From Microglena sp. YARC (taxonomy: Eukaryota; Chlorophyta; Chlorophyceae; Chlamydomonadales; Chlamydomonadaceae), in assembly GCA_022414725.1 (NCBI GenBank), contig CM039464.1, positions 32,903,895-32,967,894 of the forward strand: a stretch of DNA of 64,000 nt. The letters run 5' to 3'. Of the stretch, positions 27,001-33,080 are shown piece after piece; the first letter of the stretch is position 1, and every line of letters begins with the position of its first letter. The position numbers and the translations under genes are program-made. The notes under the pieces are model-generated. The model was not told the origin of the DNA and made no database searches. It was given only the letters and a program-made list of their open reading frames with translations.

Positions 27001-28485
27001 CTCCTTTGATGTAGTCCATGTTGTGTTAAAGATAGATTAAGCAACATCCATCATGTAAAAGCACACACACATGCACACACATGCACACACATGCACACAC
27101 ACATGCACACACACATGCACACACATGCACACACATGCACACACATGCACACACATGCACACACACATACATAGTGTAACACAAAAGCACACACAAAAAA
27201 TTGCAAACACCTACCTGGCAACACAAGGATCATCTCCTTTGATGTGGTCCATGTCGTGCCGAAGATAGAGTAGTCGACACCCACCGAGAAAAAGAACACA
27301 CACACACATGCACACACACATCATGCTACACAAAAGCACAAACAAACATTTGCAAACACCAACCTGGCAACACAAGGACCTCCTTAGCTGCGCTTCATGT
27401 CAAAGATGGAGTAGTCAACACCTGCCGAGAAAAACAACACACACACACATACACACACATACACACACATTGTGCTACACACGAGCACAAACAAACAATC
27501 ACATAAAGCTACCTGGCAACACAAAATACACACACACAAATACAAACACACACAAAATACACACACACATATACACAAACACACACAAAATACACACACA
27601 CATATACACACACACACAAAATACACACACACATACACACACACACACAAATACAAACACACACAAAATGCACACACACATATACACACACACACACAAA
27701 TCCTACCTGGCAACATAAGGATCTTTCTTGCTGTGGTCCATATGGTGTCGAAGGTAGAGTAGTCAACACCTGCCAACATAAATAACACACACACATTGTG
27801 CAACACACAAGAACAAGTAAATATTCCACACACACCAACCTGGCAACACAAGGATCCCCTTTGCTGTGGTCCATGTCGTGTCGAAGTTATAGTAGTCAAC
27901 ACCCACCGAGAAAAATAACACACACACATACACACGCATACACACATATATTGTGTAACACAAAAGCAAACACAAAAATTTGCAAACACCAACCTGGCAA
28001 CACAAGGATCTCCTTTGATGTGGTCCATGTCGTGCCGAAGATAAAGTAGTCAACACCCACCGAGACAATAACACACACGCTTACACACACATACACACAC
28101 ATTGTGCTGCACACAAGCACAAACAAACAGTCACATACACCAACCTGGTAGCACAAGGATCATCTCCTTTGATGTGGTCCATGTCATGCCCAGGATAAAG
28201 TAGTCAACACCCACCGAGAAAATAACACACACATACACACACGTACTCATGCACACACAAGCACATGGTGGGCTGATGGTGGGAGGTGGTGGCTGGTGTT
28301 TTGTGTTGGTGGGATGATGTTTTTAGGTGGTGGTTTGGTGTTTAGAGGTGGTGGGGGGAGGTCCCATAGAGTGCCGTACCACCAATAGGCGCCTACCAAT
28401 AAGTCTGTACTCCAGCAGCAGCTTCTAGGCAGCTCCCTGTATATTCAGCTTAGAAGTGGGATAGCCATGGCCAACATCTGGTGGT

Positions 28486-28521
<36 letters not shown>

Positions 28522-31500
28522 CTTTCAAGCAGCAGCTTCTAGGCAGCTCCCTGTATAACCCTAGTAGTGGTCACTGCTTATCTTTGGGGCTTCCAGAAAT
28601 AGCTTCTAGGCAGCTCCCCTGATCAGCAGGCTCAGGCTGTCATCATCCAATTGGCTTGGAGGCATCTCCATTGTTTTTTGGAGGAGACCCCACACCACTG
28701 AGTTGCATCACCAAACGCTTGCAGCTGGAAGCCCCAAAGATAAGCAGTGGCCACTACTAGGGTTATACAGGGAGCTGCCTAGAAGCTTCTAGGCAGCTCC
28801 CTGTACAACCCTAGTAGTGGCCACTGCTTATCTTTGGGGCTACATAATGAACTACGCATGCCCAAATGAATATTCACATAAACACACAAACATCGTGCAA
28901 CACAAAAGTACAAACATTATACTAACATTCACGTACACAAACCTGGCAATACAAGTAATCTCCTTTGCTGTGTCCATTGTCGTGTCGAAGTTATAGTAGT
29001 GAACACCCACCGAGAAAAATAACACACACACATACACATACACACATTGTGCAACACACAAGCAAAAACAAACATTCACAAACACCAACCTGGCAACACA
29101 AGGATCTCCTTTGCTGTCGTCCATGTTGTGTCGAAGATAGAGTATGTTCGGACCAACCCACCGAGGAATAAATGACACAAACACACATAATCACACATTG
29201 TGCAACACACAAGCACAAACAAACAGTTGCAAACACCAACCTGGCAACACAAGGATCTCCTTTGCTGTGGTCCATGTCGTGTCGAAAATAGAGTAGTCAA
29301 CACCCGCCAACGAAAATAACACACACATACATACACACACATTGTGCAACATACAAACACAAATAAATAATCCACACACCTACCTGGCAACACAAGGAAC
29401 TCCAGGTACCAAGAAAAATAAAACACACACACACACAAAAACATACACACATTAAAAAAAGAAAATAACACACACACACATATGCACACATAAAAAAATG
29501 AAATAACACACACATATACACACATTGTGCTACACATGAGCACAATCTCATACTCTTACCTGGCAACACAAGGATCTCTTTTGCTGTGGTCCATGTAATG
29601 TCGAAGATAGAGTAGTCAACACCCACCGAGAAAAAGAACACACAAACACATACACACACACATCATGAACCACGCATGCACAAATAAATATTCACATACA
29701 CGGGCAAACCTGCAACACCAGGATCTCCTTTGCTGTGGTTCTCATGTGGAGCTCGAAGATAGAGTAGCCAAGAAAAATAAAACACACACACACATATACA
29801 CACATTGTGCTACACATGAGCACAATCACATACACCAACCTGGCAACACAAGGATCTCCTTTGCTGTGGTCCATGTGGTGTCGAAGATAGAGTAGTCAAC
29901 ACCAGCTGTGCGGCGGAAGGGGCAAGGATTAAAGCCCCGGTCTATAAAGACCAACACGTTTCTGGGTAGGCCGGGAGCGTAGGGCAGCATCTGAGCGTGC
30001 TACTTGCCTGCGGGGGAATATGAGGATGAGTAGGTGGTAAGATGGTTTAGTACCTTTTTTTTATGTGCGGTGGAAGGGCAAGAATTAATGCCCCGGTCGA
30101 TAAAGAATTTAAGACCGACACGTCTGGGTAGGTGGAGGTAGGGCAGCATCTGAGCGTGATGCTCGCCTGAGGGGGGGGGGGGGGGGTATGAGGATGACTG
30201 GGTGTTGAGGATGGTTTTTAGTACGGATTTGTTTTGTTTTGTTTTGTTTTTCTGAGCTGTGCGGCGGAAGGGGCAAGCTTTAAAGCCCCGGATAAAGACC
30301 AACACATCTGGGTAGGCGGAGGTAGGGCAGCATCTGAGCGTGATGCACACCTGAGGGCGGGTGTGAGGATGAGTAGTTGTGAGGATGGTTAAGGTCCGTT
30401 TCTTTTTTGCTGTGCCGATGGGCAAGGATTAAAGCCCCGGTCTATATAATACCCAACACATCTGGGTAGGTGGAGTAGGGGCAGCATCTGAGCGTGACAC
30501 TCGCCTGAGGGGGGTTATGAGGATGGGCAGGTGGAAGGATGGTTTAGTCCGGATTTGTTTTTTTTTGTTTTGTTTTGCTTGGTTTGGTTTGGTTTGGTTT
30601 GGTTTGGTTTGGTTTGGTAATGTAAGGTTGGGTTGGGTTGGGTTGGGTTGGGTTGGGTTGGGTTGGGTTGGGTTGGGTTGGGTTGGGTTGGGTTGGGTTT
30701 GGGTTGGGTTGGGTTGGGTTGGTTGGGTTGGGTTGGGTTGGGTTGGGTTGGGTTGGGTTGGGGTAATGTTGTGTTGTGTCGTGTCGTGTTGTGTTTATGT
30801 TATGTTATGTTATGTTATGTTATGTTATGTTATGTTACGGTTGGGTTGGGTTGGGTTGGGTTAATCCCATCAACAAACTATGCCAGGCATGTACCCCACC
30901 ATTTCTGCCAGTCACTTAACCCACCGTCACACTAGGCCAGTCACTTAACCCACTGTCACTCTATGCCATGCACTTACCCCACCATCACAGTCAGTTTTAG
31001 ACAGCTGTGTTGTACCGCTAGGGCAGCTACCACCGCAGACAGTTGTACTGCAGCCACTCGGGGGCTCCACCATCATCCCCTTTTGCATTTCCTGTATATG
31101 TGATGCAGGCAGTACAATGTGTGTGTGTGATTTGCAGTACAAGTTGTCAGAGATAGCATCAGGGGTGTAAACGCATACGACCTAATACATTTCCAAATCG
31201 GACACCACGTTTTCCTCGTGTACAACATTTGGTTTCGAGCTTGGTCTACTGGTCGGGAGGTTTGGGGCTCCTCGCCAGTACGACGCGAGTACCTTTTGGC
31301 ACAGCAGGTTGATACCGATTGTCCTAAATAAGCTCGTCCATCCTTCTGACCATGTTTCATAGAGAGATGCATGGTGATTTTGCTTCTTGCTTGTAAACAC
31401 CTTCAGGAACAAAATGAAGAGATCGAAGAAGAGGTATAGTCGGTGTTGTTGGAAGTACAAGATGTTAGATTGCAGCAGGGGGGTATAGATTATATATAAT

Positions 31501-33080
31501 AAGCTCAAACTATCCTTAACTCAATATACCCAATATATAAACCAAAACTATAAAATTGTGTTATGCCAATATCGGTTCAAAACCATTGTCAGTAAATAAG
31601 CTCGGATTCCCCATAGCATTTATTTTTGGCTACGAGCAGCAGCTTCTAGGCAGCTCCCCTGGCTTGCTACCCAGTCAAACTTAGTGCAGTGCAGTGCATC
31701 TGGAGGCTAAAAAATCAGCTTCCCTGTAATGATGAATACGAGGGAGGGGAGGGGAGGGCGAGGGGGAGGGGGGGGGGGGGGAGGGACGAGGGAGGGGCGA
31801 AAGAGGGGTGAGGGAGAAGGGAGAGGGAGAGGGGCGAAAAATGACAGAAAGAGGGGTAAAGGTACAATGTTCTTATAGCTCCGGGGAACTTGCCCACTTA
31901 CATACTTCCCTTTAAATAGGACAAAACAACAGGAAGACAGGCAAACGTAACAATGAACACATGCACACCTACATTCACACATATCAATACACACTGGTAC
32001 ACACACACACACACACGTGCACACAAGTTCACAAACACACACACAAACGCAAACACACACACAAACGCAAACACACACACAAACAATCCTGCAGCCACCC
32101 CCGTTCCAGCCTTCCAGCACCCATGCTAACCAACATACCAGATATTCCAAAGCACTCAAGGTCAAGTTTGCCAACATATGCATACACACACGTACACACA
32201 TAAACGTGCACACAAGTTCACAAACACAAATACAAACACACAAACAATCCTGGAACCGACCCTATCCCAGCCTTCCAGCACCCATGCTTACCAACACACC
32301 AGATATTCCAAAGCACTCAAGGTCAATTTTGTCAACATATACATACACACAGGCACATACATACACGTGCACACAAGTACACCAACACAAATAGAAACAC
32401 ACACACAGTCTCGCAACCGACCCGATCCCAGCCTTCCAGCACCCATGCTTGCTAACATACCAGATATTCCAAAGCACTCAAGGTCATCTTTGCCAACATA
32501 ATCATACACACACGCACATACATACACGTGCACACAAGTACACCAACACAAATACGAAGACAAACACATAATCCCGCAATCGAACCTATCCCAGGCTTCC
32601 AGCACCCAGGCTTGCCAACGTACCAGATATTCCAAAGCACTCAAGGTCATCTTTGCCAACATATGCATACACACACGTACATGCACGTGCACACAAGTAC
32701 ACAAACACACACACAGTCCCGCAACCGACCCTATCCCAGCCTTCCAGCACCCATGCGCACCAACATACCAGATATTCCAAAGCACTCAAGTTTCTTGTCT
32801 GACAACATATACATACTCACACGTACACACATACACGTGCACACGAGTACACGAACACAAACACACACACACAATCCCGCAACCGACCCTATCTCAGCCT
32901 TTTAGCACCCACGCTTACCAACATGTCAGATATTCCAAAGCACTCAAGATCGTTGTCTGCCAACATGTAAACCAGAAACGTCCACCTGTTGGCAGCAGCT
33001 GCTCCATGGGCACACAGCAGCAGTGCCAGCAGCACTACTGATACCCTAGCACCACCTCCAACATTGGCCAACAGCACCAT
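2051..33080 (-). CDS. secreted clostripain-like (C11) cysteine peptidase with FN2-like modules, 13 exons seen
   Basis: The gene reads from 33080 leftwards. In order it encodes a signal peptide, [37 protein letters not shown] (candidate catalytic His), GFDAC (candidate catalytic Cys), [23 protein letters not shown] and [10 protein letters not shown]. That is the motif order of C11 peptidases, which cut after basic residues in the best-known members. A C-terminal region ends in at least three Cys-rich FN2/kringle-like modules. Exons 1-3 and 8-13 join without a frame break; exons 4-7 contain about three single-base breaks, probably sequence errors. The protein should be secreted or on the cell surface. 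The last exon ends inside a module at a good donor, so the gene probably continues past the left edge. The introns are almost wholly tandem arrays of exon-edge copies. Confidence 0.85.
2234..2930 (-). repeat. 148-bp array carrying the exon 13 acceptor and 5' edge
   Basis: About four extra copies with a 148-bp period. Each holds the polypyrimidine tract, the CAG acceptor and the first roughly 36 bases of exon 13 ([13 protein letters not shown]). The copies then diverge into GCTGGTCAGCA spacers. The copy nearest the real exon runs into the full exon. Confidence 0.85.
2931..3189. repeat. G-rich low-complexity tract
   Basis: Runs of GGGGTT and GGGTGG at about 3040-3140 (C-rich on the coding strand) between the donor-side and acceptor-side arrays of intron 12. 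Nothing coding is seen. Confidence 0.6.
3190..4522 (-). repeat. 115-bp array carrying the exon 12 donor
   Basis: About ten copies with a 115-bp period. Each contains the last roughly 10 bases of exon 12 (CTACTGCCAG), a GT donor and about 100 bases of intron. Differences between copies are few (for example GACAG versus GGCAG), so the array is young. All six frames are largely open because of the sequence composition; none is a gene. Confidence 0.85.
4523..5119 (-). CDS. C11 gene exon 12: Ser/Asp-rich start plus two FN2-like modules
   Basis: The largest exon seen, 199 codons in phase 0, between acceptor TTGTAG and donor GTAGGAGG. It begins [18 protein letters not shown]. It then holds two Cys-rich modules: the first from GCQCQRAW through [11 protein letters not shown] to TDYC, the second from GCDCLDTW through [11 protein letters not shown] to WDYC. 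The CxC...W...C...PDND..PWCF...DYC pattern resembles fibronectin type II/kringle-fold modules, which bind extracellular matrix or glycans in other proteins. Ligand binding here is inference. This exon has no frame break. Confidence 0.85.
5120..6115 (-). repeat. array of exon 12 acceptor/5' edge copies with GT and G runs
   Basis: About six copies of the acceptor and the start of exon 12 (VPIDFSTSQ; the nearest copies extend to CIKWGY) at irregular spacing of roughly 115-200 bp. They are separated by TGTG and long G runs, the longest near 6040-6068 (C and CA on the coding strand). Copies get shorter and more divergent with distance from the exon. Confidence 0.85.
6116..6629 (-). repeat. exon 11 3' edge/donor copies in AT-rich intron
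   Basis: Three copies (about 6310-6355, 6403-6450, 6493-6540), roughly 95 bp apart. Each carries the end of exon 11 ([10 protein letters not shown]) and a GTGCGA donor. The flanks are AT-rich, with TTTATAATATA repeats. The true exon edge follows at 6630. Confidence 0.85.
6630..6773 (-). CDS. C11 gene exon 11
   Basis: 48 codons in phase 0 between acceptor GAATAG and donor GTGTGA. Encodes [11 protein letters not shown], then YKMQLYTET and [10 protein letters not shown]. It lies after the catalytic domain and before the Cys-rich modules. I do not recognise a named domain; the beta-rich composition suggests a linker or accessory beta-sandwich. There is no frame break. Confidence 0.8.
6774..8560 (-). 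repeat. array of exon 11 acceptor/5' edge copies with GTTTG spacers
   Basis: About eleven copies of the acceptor and start of exon 11 (MEKGMLKY). They are separated by TTTG/GGTTTG microsatellite, which is CAAA on the coding strand. Copies far from the exon (8.0-8.5 kb) have drifted to a different consensus (ACAGGTGAGA, AGCATCCCTTGCTTCATC) from those near it. Confidence 0.8.
8561..9551 (-). repeat. 27-bp array starting at the exon 10 donor
   Basis: About 25 copies of a 27-bp unit (AGGGTTCAGGGTCAGGAGGC core) at 8870-9545, nearly perfect. It begins immediately inside the intron after the exon 10 donor. More decayed, longer-period repeats (aggaatttgaatttaaatc) run from 8640 to 8860. There is no exon sequence in the units, unlike the other arrays. 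Confidence 0.85.
9552..9707 (-). CDS. C11 gene exon 10
   Basis: 52 codons in phase 0 between acceptor GTGTAG and donor GTACGA. Starts [13 protein letters not shown], then [13 protein letters not shown] and [13 protein letters not shown]. The strand-like pattern suggests a beta domain continuing from exon 9. The function of this part is not recognised. Confidence 0.75.
9708..10639 (-). repeat. intron 9 acceptor side: exon 10 edge copy plus inserted small elements
   Basis: One copy of the exon 10 acceptor and 5' edge lies at about 9920-10005 ([15 protein letters not shown]). The rest is short repeats: a TAGGGACCGGC terminus at 9760, the hAT-like element listed separately, TAATATTA-rich sequence at 10323-10490, and three CACATGGGCAGTAAGTAAAT units at 10510-10630. 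Confidence 0.65.
10145..10313. mobile_element. MITE-like element rich in ATCATATGAT
   Basis: The ends are inverted (GGGAACGGCA at the left; GCCGATCCCT at the right). The inside repeats ATCATATGAT. Sequence inside (GTTGACCAAAGA, TAGTCAGAC, GCCGGCATCAT) is shared with the element at 58906-59062, which has a clear 8-bp target duplication. No such duplication is evident here. Confidence 0.6.
10640..12395 (-). repeat. array of exon 9 3' edge/donor copies
   Basis: About eleven copies of the end of exon 9 (coding strand GGGCTTTGCAACAG plus a GTGA donor), at roughly 105-190 bp spacing. They include longer composite units with GGAGTCCAGTAGGGCACCAG. Donors are mostly intact. No acceptor precedes the exon fragments. 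A related GGAGTCCAGTAGGGCA block also occurs outside the gene at about 35410. Confidence 0.85.
12396..12637 (-). CDS. C11 gene exon 9
   Basis: 242 bases, entering after one base of a codon and leaving in phase 0. It encodes [19 protein letters not shown], then [25 protein letters not shown] and WALQQ. The acceptor is CAACAG and the donor GTGATG. The exon 8/9 join makes an Asp codon and keeps the frame. It follows the end of the peptidase domain; a beta-rich accessory domain is my inference. Confidence 0.8.
12638..14060 (-). repeat. exon 9 acceptor/5' edge copies with C/CA tracts
   Basis: At least four clear copies (near 12740, 12975, 13250 and 13440) and several decayed ones (13.75-14.05 kb, CCGGGCGTGGGTGAAGGTG units) of the acceptor and start of exon 9 (GVSYSFTAP). 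They alternate with long G/GT tracts on the + strand, that is, pyrimidine tracts ahead of acceptors on the coding strand. Confidence 0.8.
14061..15687 (-). repeat. array of exon 8 3' edge/donor copies
   Basis: Eight copies at roughly 170-bp spacing. Each holds the end of exon 8 ([17 protein letters not shown]) and a donor. Six keep GTAAGTGCA, the one near 15170 has GTAGGT and the one near 15343 has lost the GT. Between copies are G/GT-rich tracts on the coding strand (C and CA on +). Confidence 0.9.
15688..15846 (-). CDS. C11 gene exon 8: end of peptidase domain
   Basis: Acceptor CCGCAG and donor GTAAGTG. Encodes [17 protein letters not shown], then [15 protein letters not shown] and VADLV. 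The LYFP...YS...W..FL pattern matches the C-terminal part of C11 catalytic domains (usually written as sIyfP). It enters and leaves one base into a codon. No break. Confidence 0.85.
15847..16139 (-). repeat. exon 8 acceptor/5' edge copy and GT/G tract
   Basis: One clear extra copy of the acceptor and [12 protein letters not shown] at about 15960-16030, then GTGTGT and a G run (16044-16092). Confidence 0.8.
16140..17800 (-). repeat. array of exon 7 3' edge/donor copies
   Basis: About thirteen copies. Those near the exon (17.2-17.8 kb) read [10 protein letters not shown] then a GTAAGC donor. Those farther away (16.1-16.9 kb) have drifted to GGCAAGACAGCAGCTGGCA with GTAAGTGAGCC, separated by TATATATG. 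Alignment of the donor flank shows that both groups descend from the same exon edge. Confidence 0.8.
17801..18092 (-). CDS. C11 gene exon 7
   Basis: Acceptor CCACAG and donor GTAAAA. Encodes [15 protein letters not shown], then [33 protein letters not shown] and INADM. The [10 protein letters not shown] segment matches the C11 pattern before the final strand. One single-base break is needed to keep both ends in frame. Copies show [11 protein letters not shown] at the start, which may be the better reading. A partial internal copy lies at about 17640-17730. Confidence 0.7.
18093..19350 (-). repeat. exon 7 acceptor/5' edge copies in GGTGGGG-rich sequence
   Basis: Four copies (about 18340-18410, 18530-18625, 18835-18910, 19290-19340) of the acceptor and [15 protein letters not shown]. 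The spacing is G-rich on + (C-rich on the coding strand). Confidence 0.8.
19351..19999 (-). repeat. middle of intron 6: GGGTT low-complexity tract
   Basis: 19560-19760 is GGGTTGGGTT-rich (AACCC on the coding strand). The rest is unique-looking sequence without a defensible exon. Confidence 0.5.
20000..22610 (-). repeat. 66-bp array of exon 6 3' edge/donor copies
   Basis: About 35 copies with a consensus period of 66 bp. Each carries the end of exon 6 ([13 protein letters not shown]) and a GAG/GTACGT donor. Copies from 21240 to 21480 are almost perfect; elsewhere there are many one-base insertions and deletions scattered at random. That looks more like poorly polished long-read sequence than evolution. 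Confidence 0.85.
22611..22746 (-). CDS. C11 gene exon 6
   Basis: Acceptor CACACAG and donor GTACGTGC. Encodes [11 protein letters not shown], then [19 protein letters not shown]. The array copies show the end as ISLSLFDL. This fits the C11 segment where a helix (NFI.YYKES) leads to a strand (iTLSliDLs). One base break near the end. Confidence 0.75.
22747..23260 (-). repeat. exon 6 acceptor/5' edge copies
   Basis: Three copies at about 22855-22925, 22970-23055 and 23160-23240. They read [18 protein letters not shown] with CACACAG or TGCAG acceptors, separated by G-rich tracts. Confidence 0.8.
23261..24242 (-). repeat. exon 5 3' edge/donor copies, CT and AT microsatellites
   Basis: Copies of the exon 5 end ([19 protein letters not shown] and a GTGTGT donor) lie at about 23760-23860 and 24060-24175, with shorter ones near 23590 and 23920. 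A (CT)n tract fills 23660-23730 and an (AT)n tract 23988-24038. Confidence 0.8.
24243..24410 (-). CDS. C11 gene exon 5: catalytic Cys motif
   Basis: Acceptor TTTAG and donor GTGTGT. Encodes IMGFDAC (the C11 catalytic Cys motif; Cys codon at 24357-24359), then [20 protein letters not shown] and DYQAIGE. The last part is the conserved ASEe.EPG.GWDY element. One extra base between the two motifs breaks the frame. The two upstream decoy copies read FDA then a stop codon in place of Cys, so they cannot encode the active site. Confidence 0.85.
24411..25029 (-). repeat. exon 5 acceptor/5' edge copies with GT tracts
   Basis: Two copies (about 24650-24722 and 24875-24945) of the acceptor, LRE and IDIMGFDA. 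Between them lie TGTGTGGTGG and G runs. Confidence 0.8.
25030..25280 (-). repeat. exon 4 3' edge/donor copy
   Basis: One copy at about 25045-25115 ([16 protein letters not shown] with a GTGATG donor), followed on the + strand by TGTGTG tracts. Confidence 0.75.
25281..25532 (-). CDS. C11 gene exon 4: GEVDM and catalytic His motifs
   Basis: Acceptor CCCAG and donor GTGAGG. Encodes [12 protein letters not shown], then [21 protein letters not shown] (His codon within 25381-25395) and [10 protein letters not shown]. These are the GE.nMgDp.tL, WDHG and GC..mnl elements of C11. At least two single-base breaks lie in the middle of the exon, one beside a six-A run at 25403-25408. Confidence 0.8.
25533..25980 (-). 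repeat. exon 4 acceptor/5' edge copies
   Basis: Three copies, ending near 25680, 25835 and 25975. They read [13 protein letters not shown] with a Cys- and Ser-free 5' edge. Long C/CA tracts precede the acceptors on the coding strand. Confidence 0.85.
25981..26690 (-). repeat. middle of intron 3: 28-bp and roughly 115-bp tandem repeats
   Basis: 26385-26640 holds nine near-perfect copies of a 28-bp unit (ACATGTTTGCACACACAAAG core). 26000-26380 holds about three longer units (ACACCTTCAAAAGCACTC). Confidence 0.85.
26691..29839 (-). repeat. array of exon 3 3' edge/donor copies
   Basis: Sixteen copies at roughly 130-190 bp spacing. They encode [17 protein letters not shown] then a CCAG/GTTGGT donor, with CA-rich spacers on + (GT-rich on the coding strand). 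Copies at 26.7-27.0 kb are the most diverged, with CTAGG replacing CCAGG. Some copies also have a CGGCAG sequence ahead of the exon fragment, so they could act as complete small exons. The array is interrupted at 28.26-28.95 kb by an inverted-repeat element. Confidence 0.9.
28403..28845. mobile_element. foldback-like element with 55-bp palindrome
   Basis: 28731-28785 and 28786-28840 are reverse complements over 55 bp with one mismatch, meeting at AGAAGCTTCT with no loop. A third copy of the right arm lies at about 28534-28590 in the same orientation. The terminus AGCAGCTTCTAGGCAGCTCC also occurs at about 28408 and 31641, so it belongs to a dispersed family. It sits inside the exon 3 array. 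Confidence 0.75.
29840..29999 (-). CDS. C11 gene exon 3
   Basis: Encodes [22 protein letters not shown], then [20 protein letters not shown]. The donor is GTTGGT, one base into a codon. The VLVFIDRG strand matches the second beta strand of C11 (vnvvvqfDr). The acceptor is chosen at AAGTAG because the earlier CGCAG would put a stop in frame. The 5' half is copied upstream and the 3' half downstream, so this is the only place where both halves are joined. Confidence 0.85.
30000..30540 (-). repeat. exon 3 acceptor/5' edge copies
   Basis: Three copies (about 30060-30165, 30250-30355, 30415-30510) of the acceptor, HAQMLPY and FIDRG/FIRGF. They carry CCTCAG acceptors preceded by C runs on the coding strand. 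Confidence 0.85.
30541..30977 (-). repeat. GGTTT/GGGTT/GTTAT pentamers and exon 2 donor copies
   Basis: Pure pentamer runs fill 30570-30860: GGTTT, then about 28 GGGTT units, then GTTAT, then GGGTT. From 30880 to 30977 are two or three short copies (about 36 bp) of the exon 2 donor flank (GTGACAGTGGGTTAAGTGAC). Confidence 0.8.
30978..31091 (-). CDS. C11 gene exon 2
   Basis: 38 codons in phase 0 with acceptor ATACAG and donor GTAAGT. Starts EMQKGM, which continues the DM.EM.kG helix of C11 directly from exon 1 (ECFGISDML). A Cys-rich stretch follows ([14 protein letters not shown], later DCDGG) that I do not recognise as standard for the family. Confidence 0.75.
31092..31920 (-). other. intron 1, acceptor side
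   Basis: No exon is recognised. There is a G-rich tract (31735-31860; C-rich on the coding strand) and a CAGCAGCTTCTAGGCAGCTC terminus at about 31638 shared with the 28.4-28.8 kb element. Confidence 0.5.
31921..32918 (-). repeat. array of exon 1 3' edge/donor copies
   Basis: Five copies at roughly 150-165 bp spacing. They encode [10 protein letters not shown] then a donor, with CA-rich spacers on + (GT on the coding strand). Donors differ: GTTAGC, GTAAGC, GCAAGC, GCAAGC and GTGCGC from far to near, against GTAAGC at the true edge. Confidence 0.9.
32919..33080 (-). CDS. C11 gene exon 1: signal peptide and first strand
   Basis: 54 codons with donor GTAAGC. The ATG at 33080 has an in-frame TAG two codons upstream, which fixes the start. 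Residues 1-30 form a signal peptide: a short basic N-region, a Leu/Val-rich core ([12 protein letters not shown]) and an AAAA cleavage region. [18 protein letters not shown] follows at once, the N-terminal hallmark of C11 peptidases (W.vlvYm.aDNdLE). The mature enzyme would start almost directly at the catalytic domain. No TATA box is evident upstream. Confidence 0.9.

Noticed and set aside
26337..29659. Cys/Val-rich minus-strand ORFs of 60-214 codons
   Set aside because: They are read-through of GT-rich spacers and exon 3 edge copies.
30610..30860. Telomere-like GGGTT array
   Set aside because: The pentamer differs from known TTAGGG/TTTAGGG types, grades into GGTTT and GTTAT, and lies inside intron 2.
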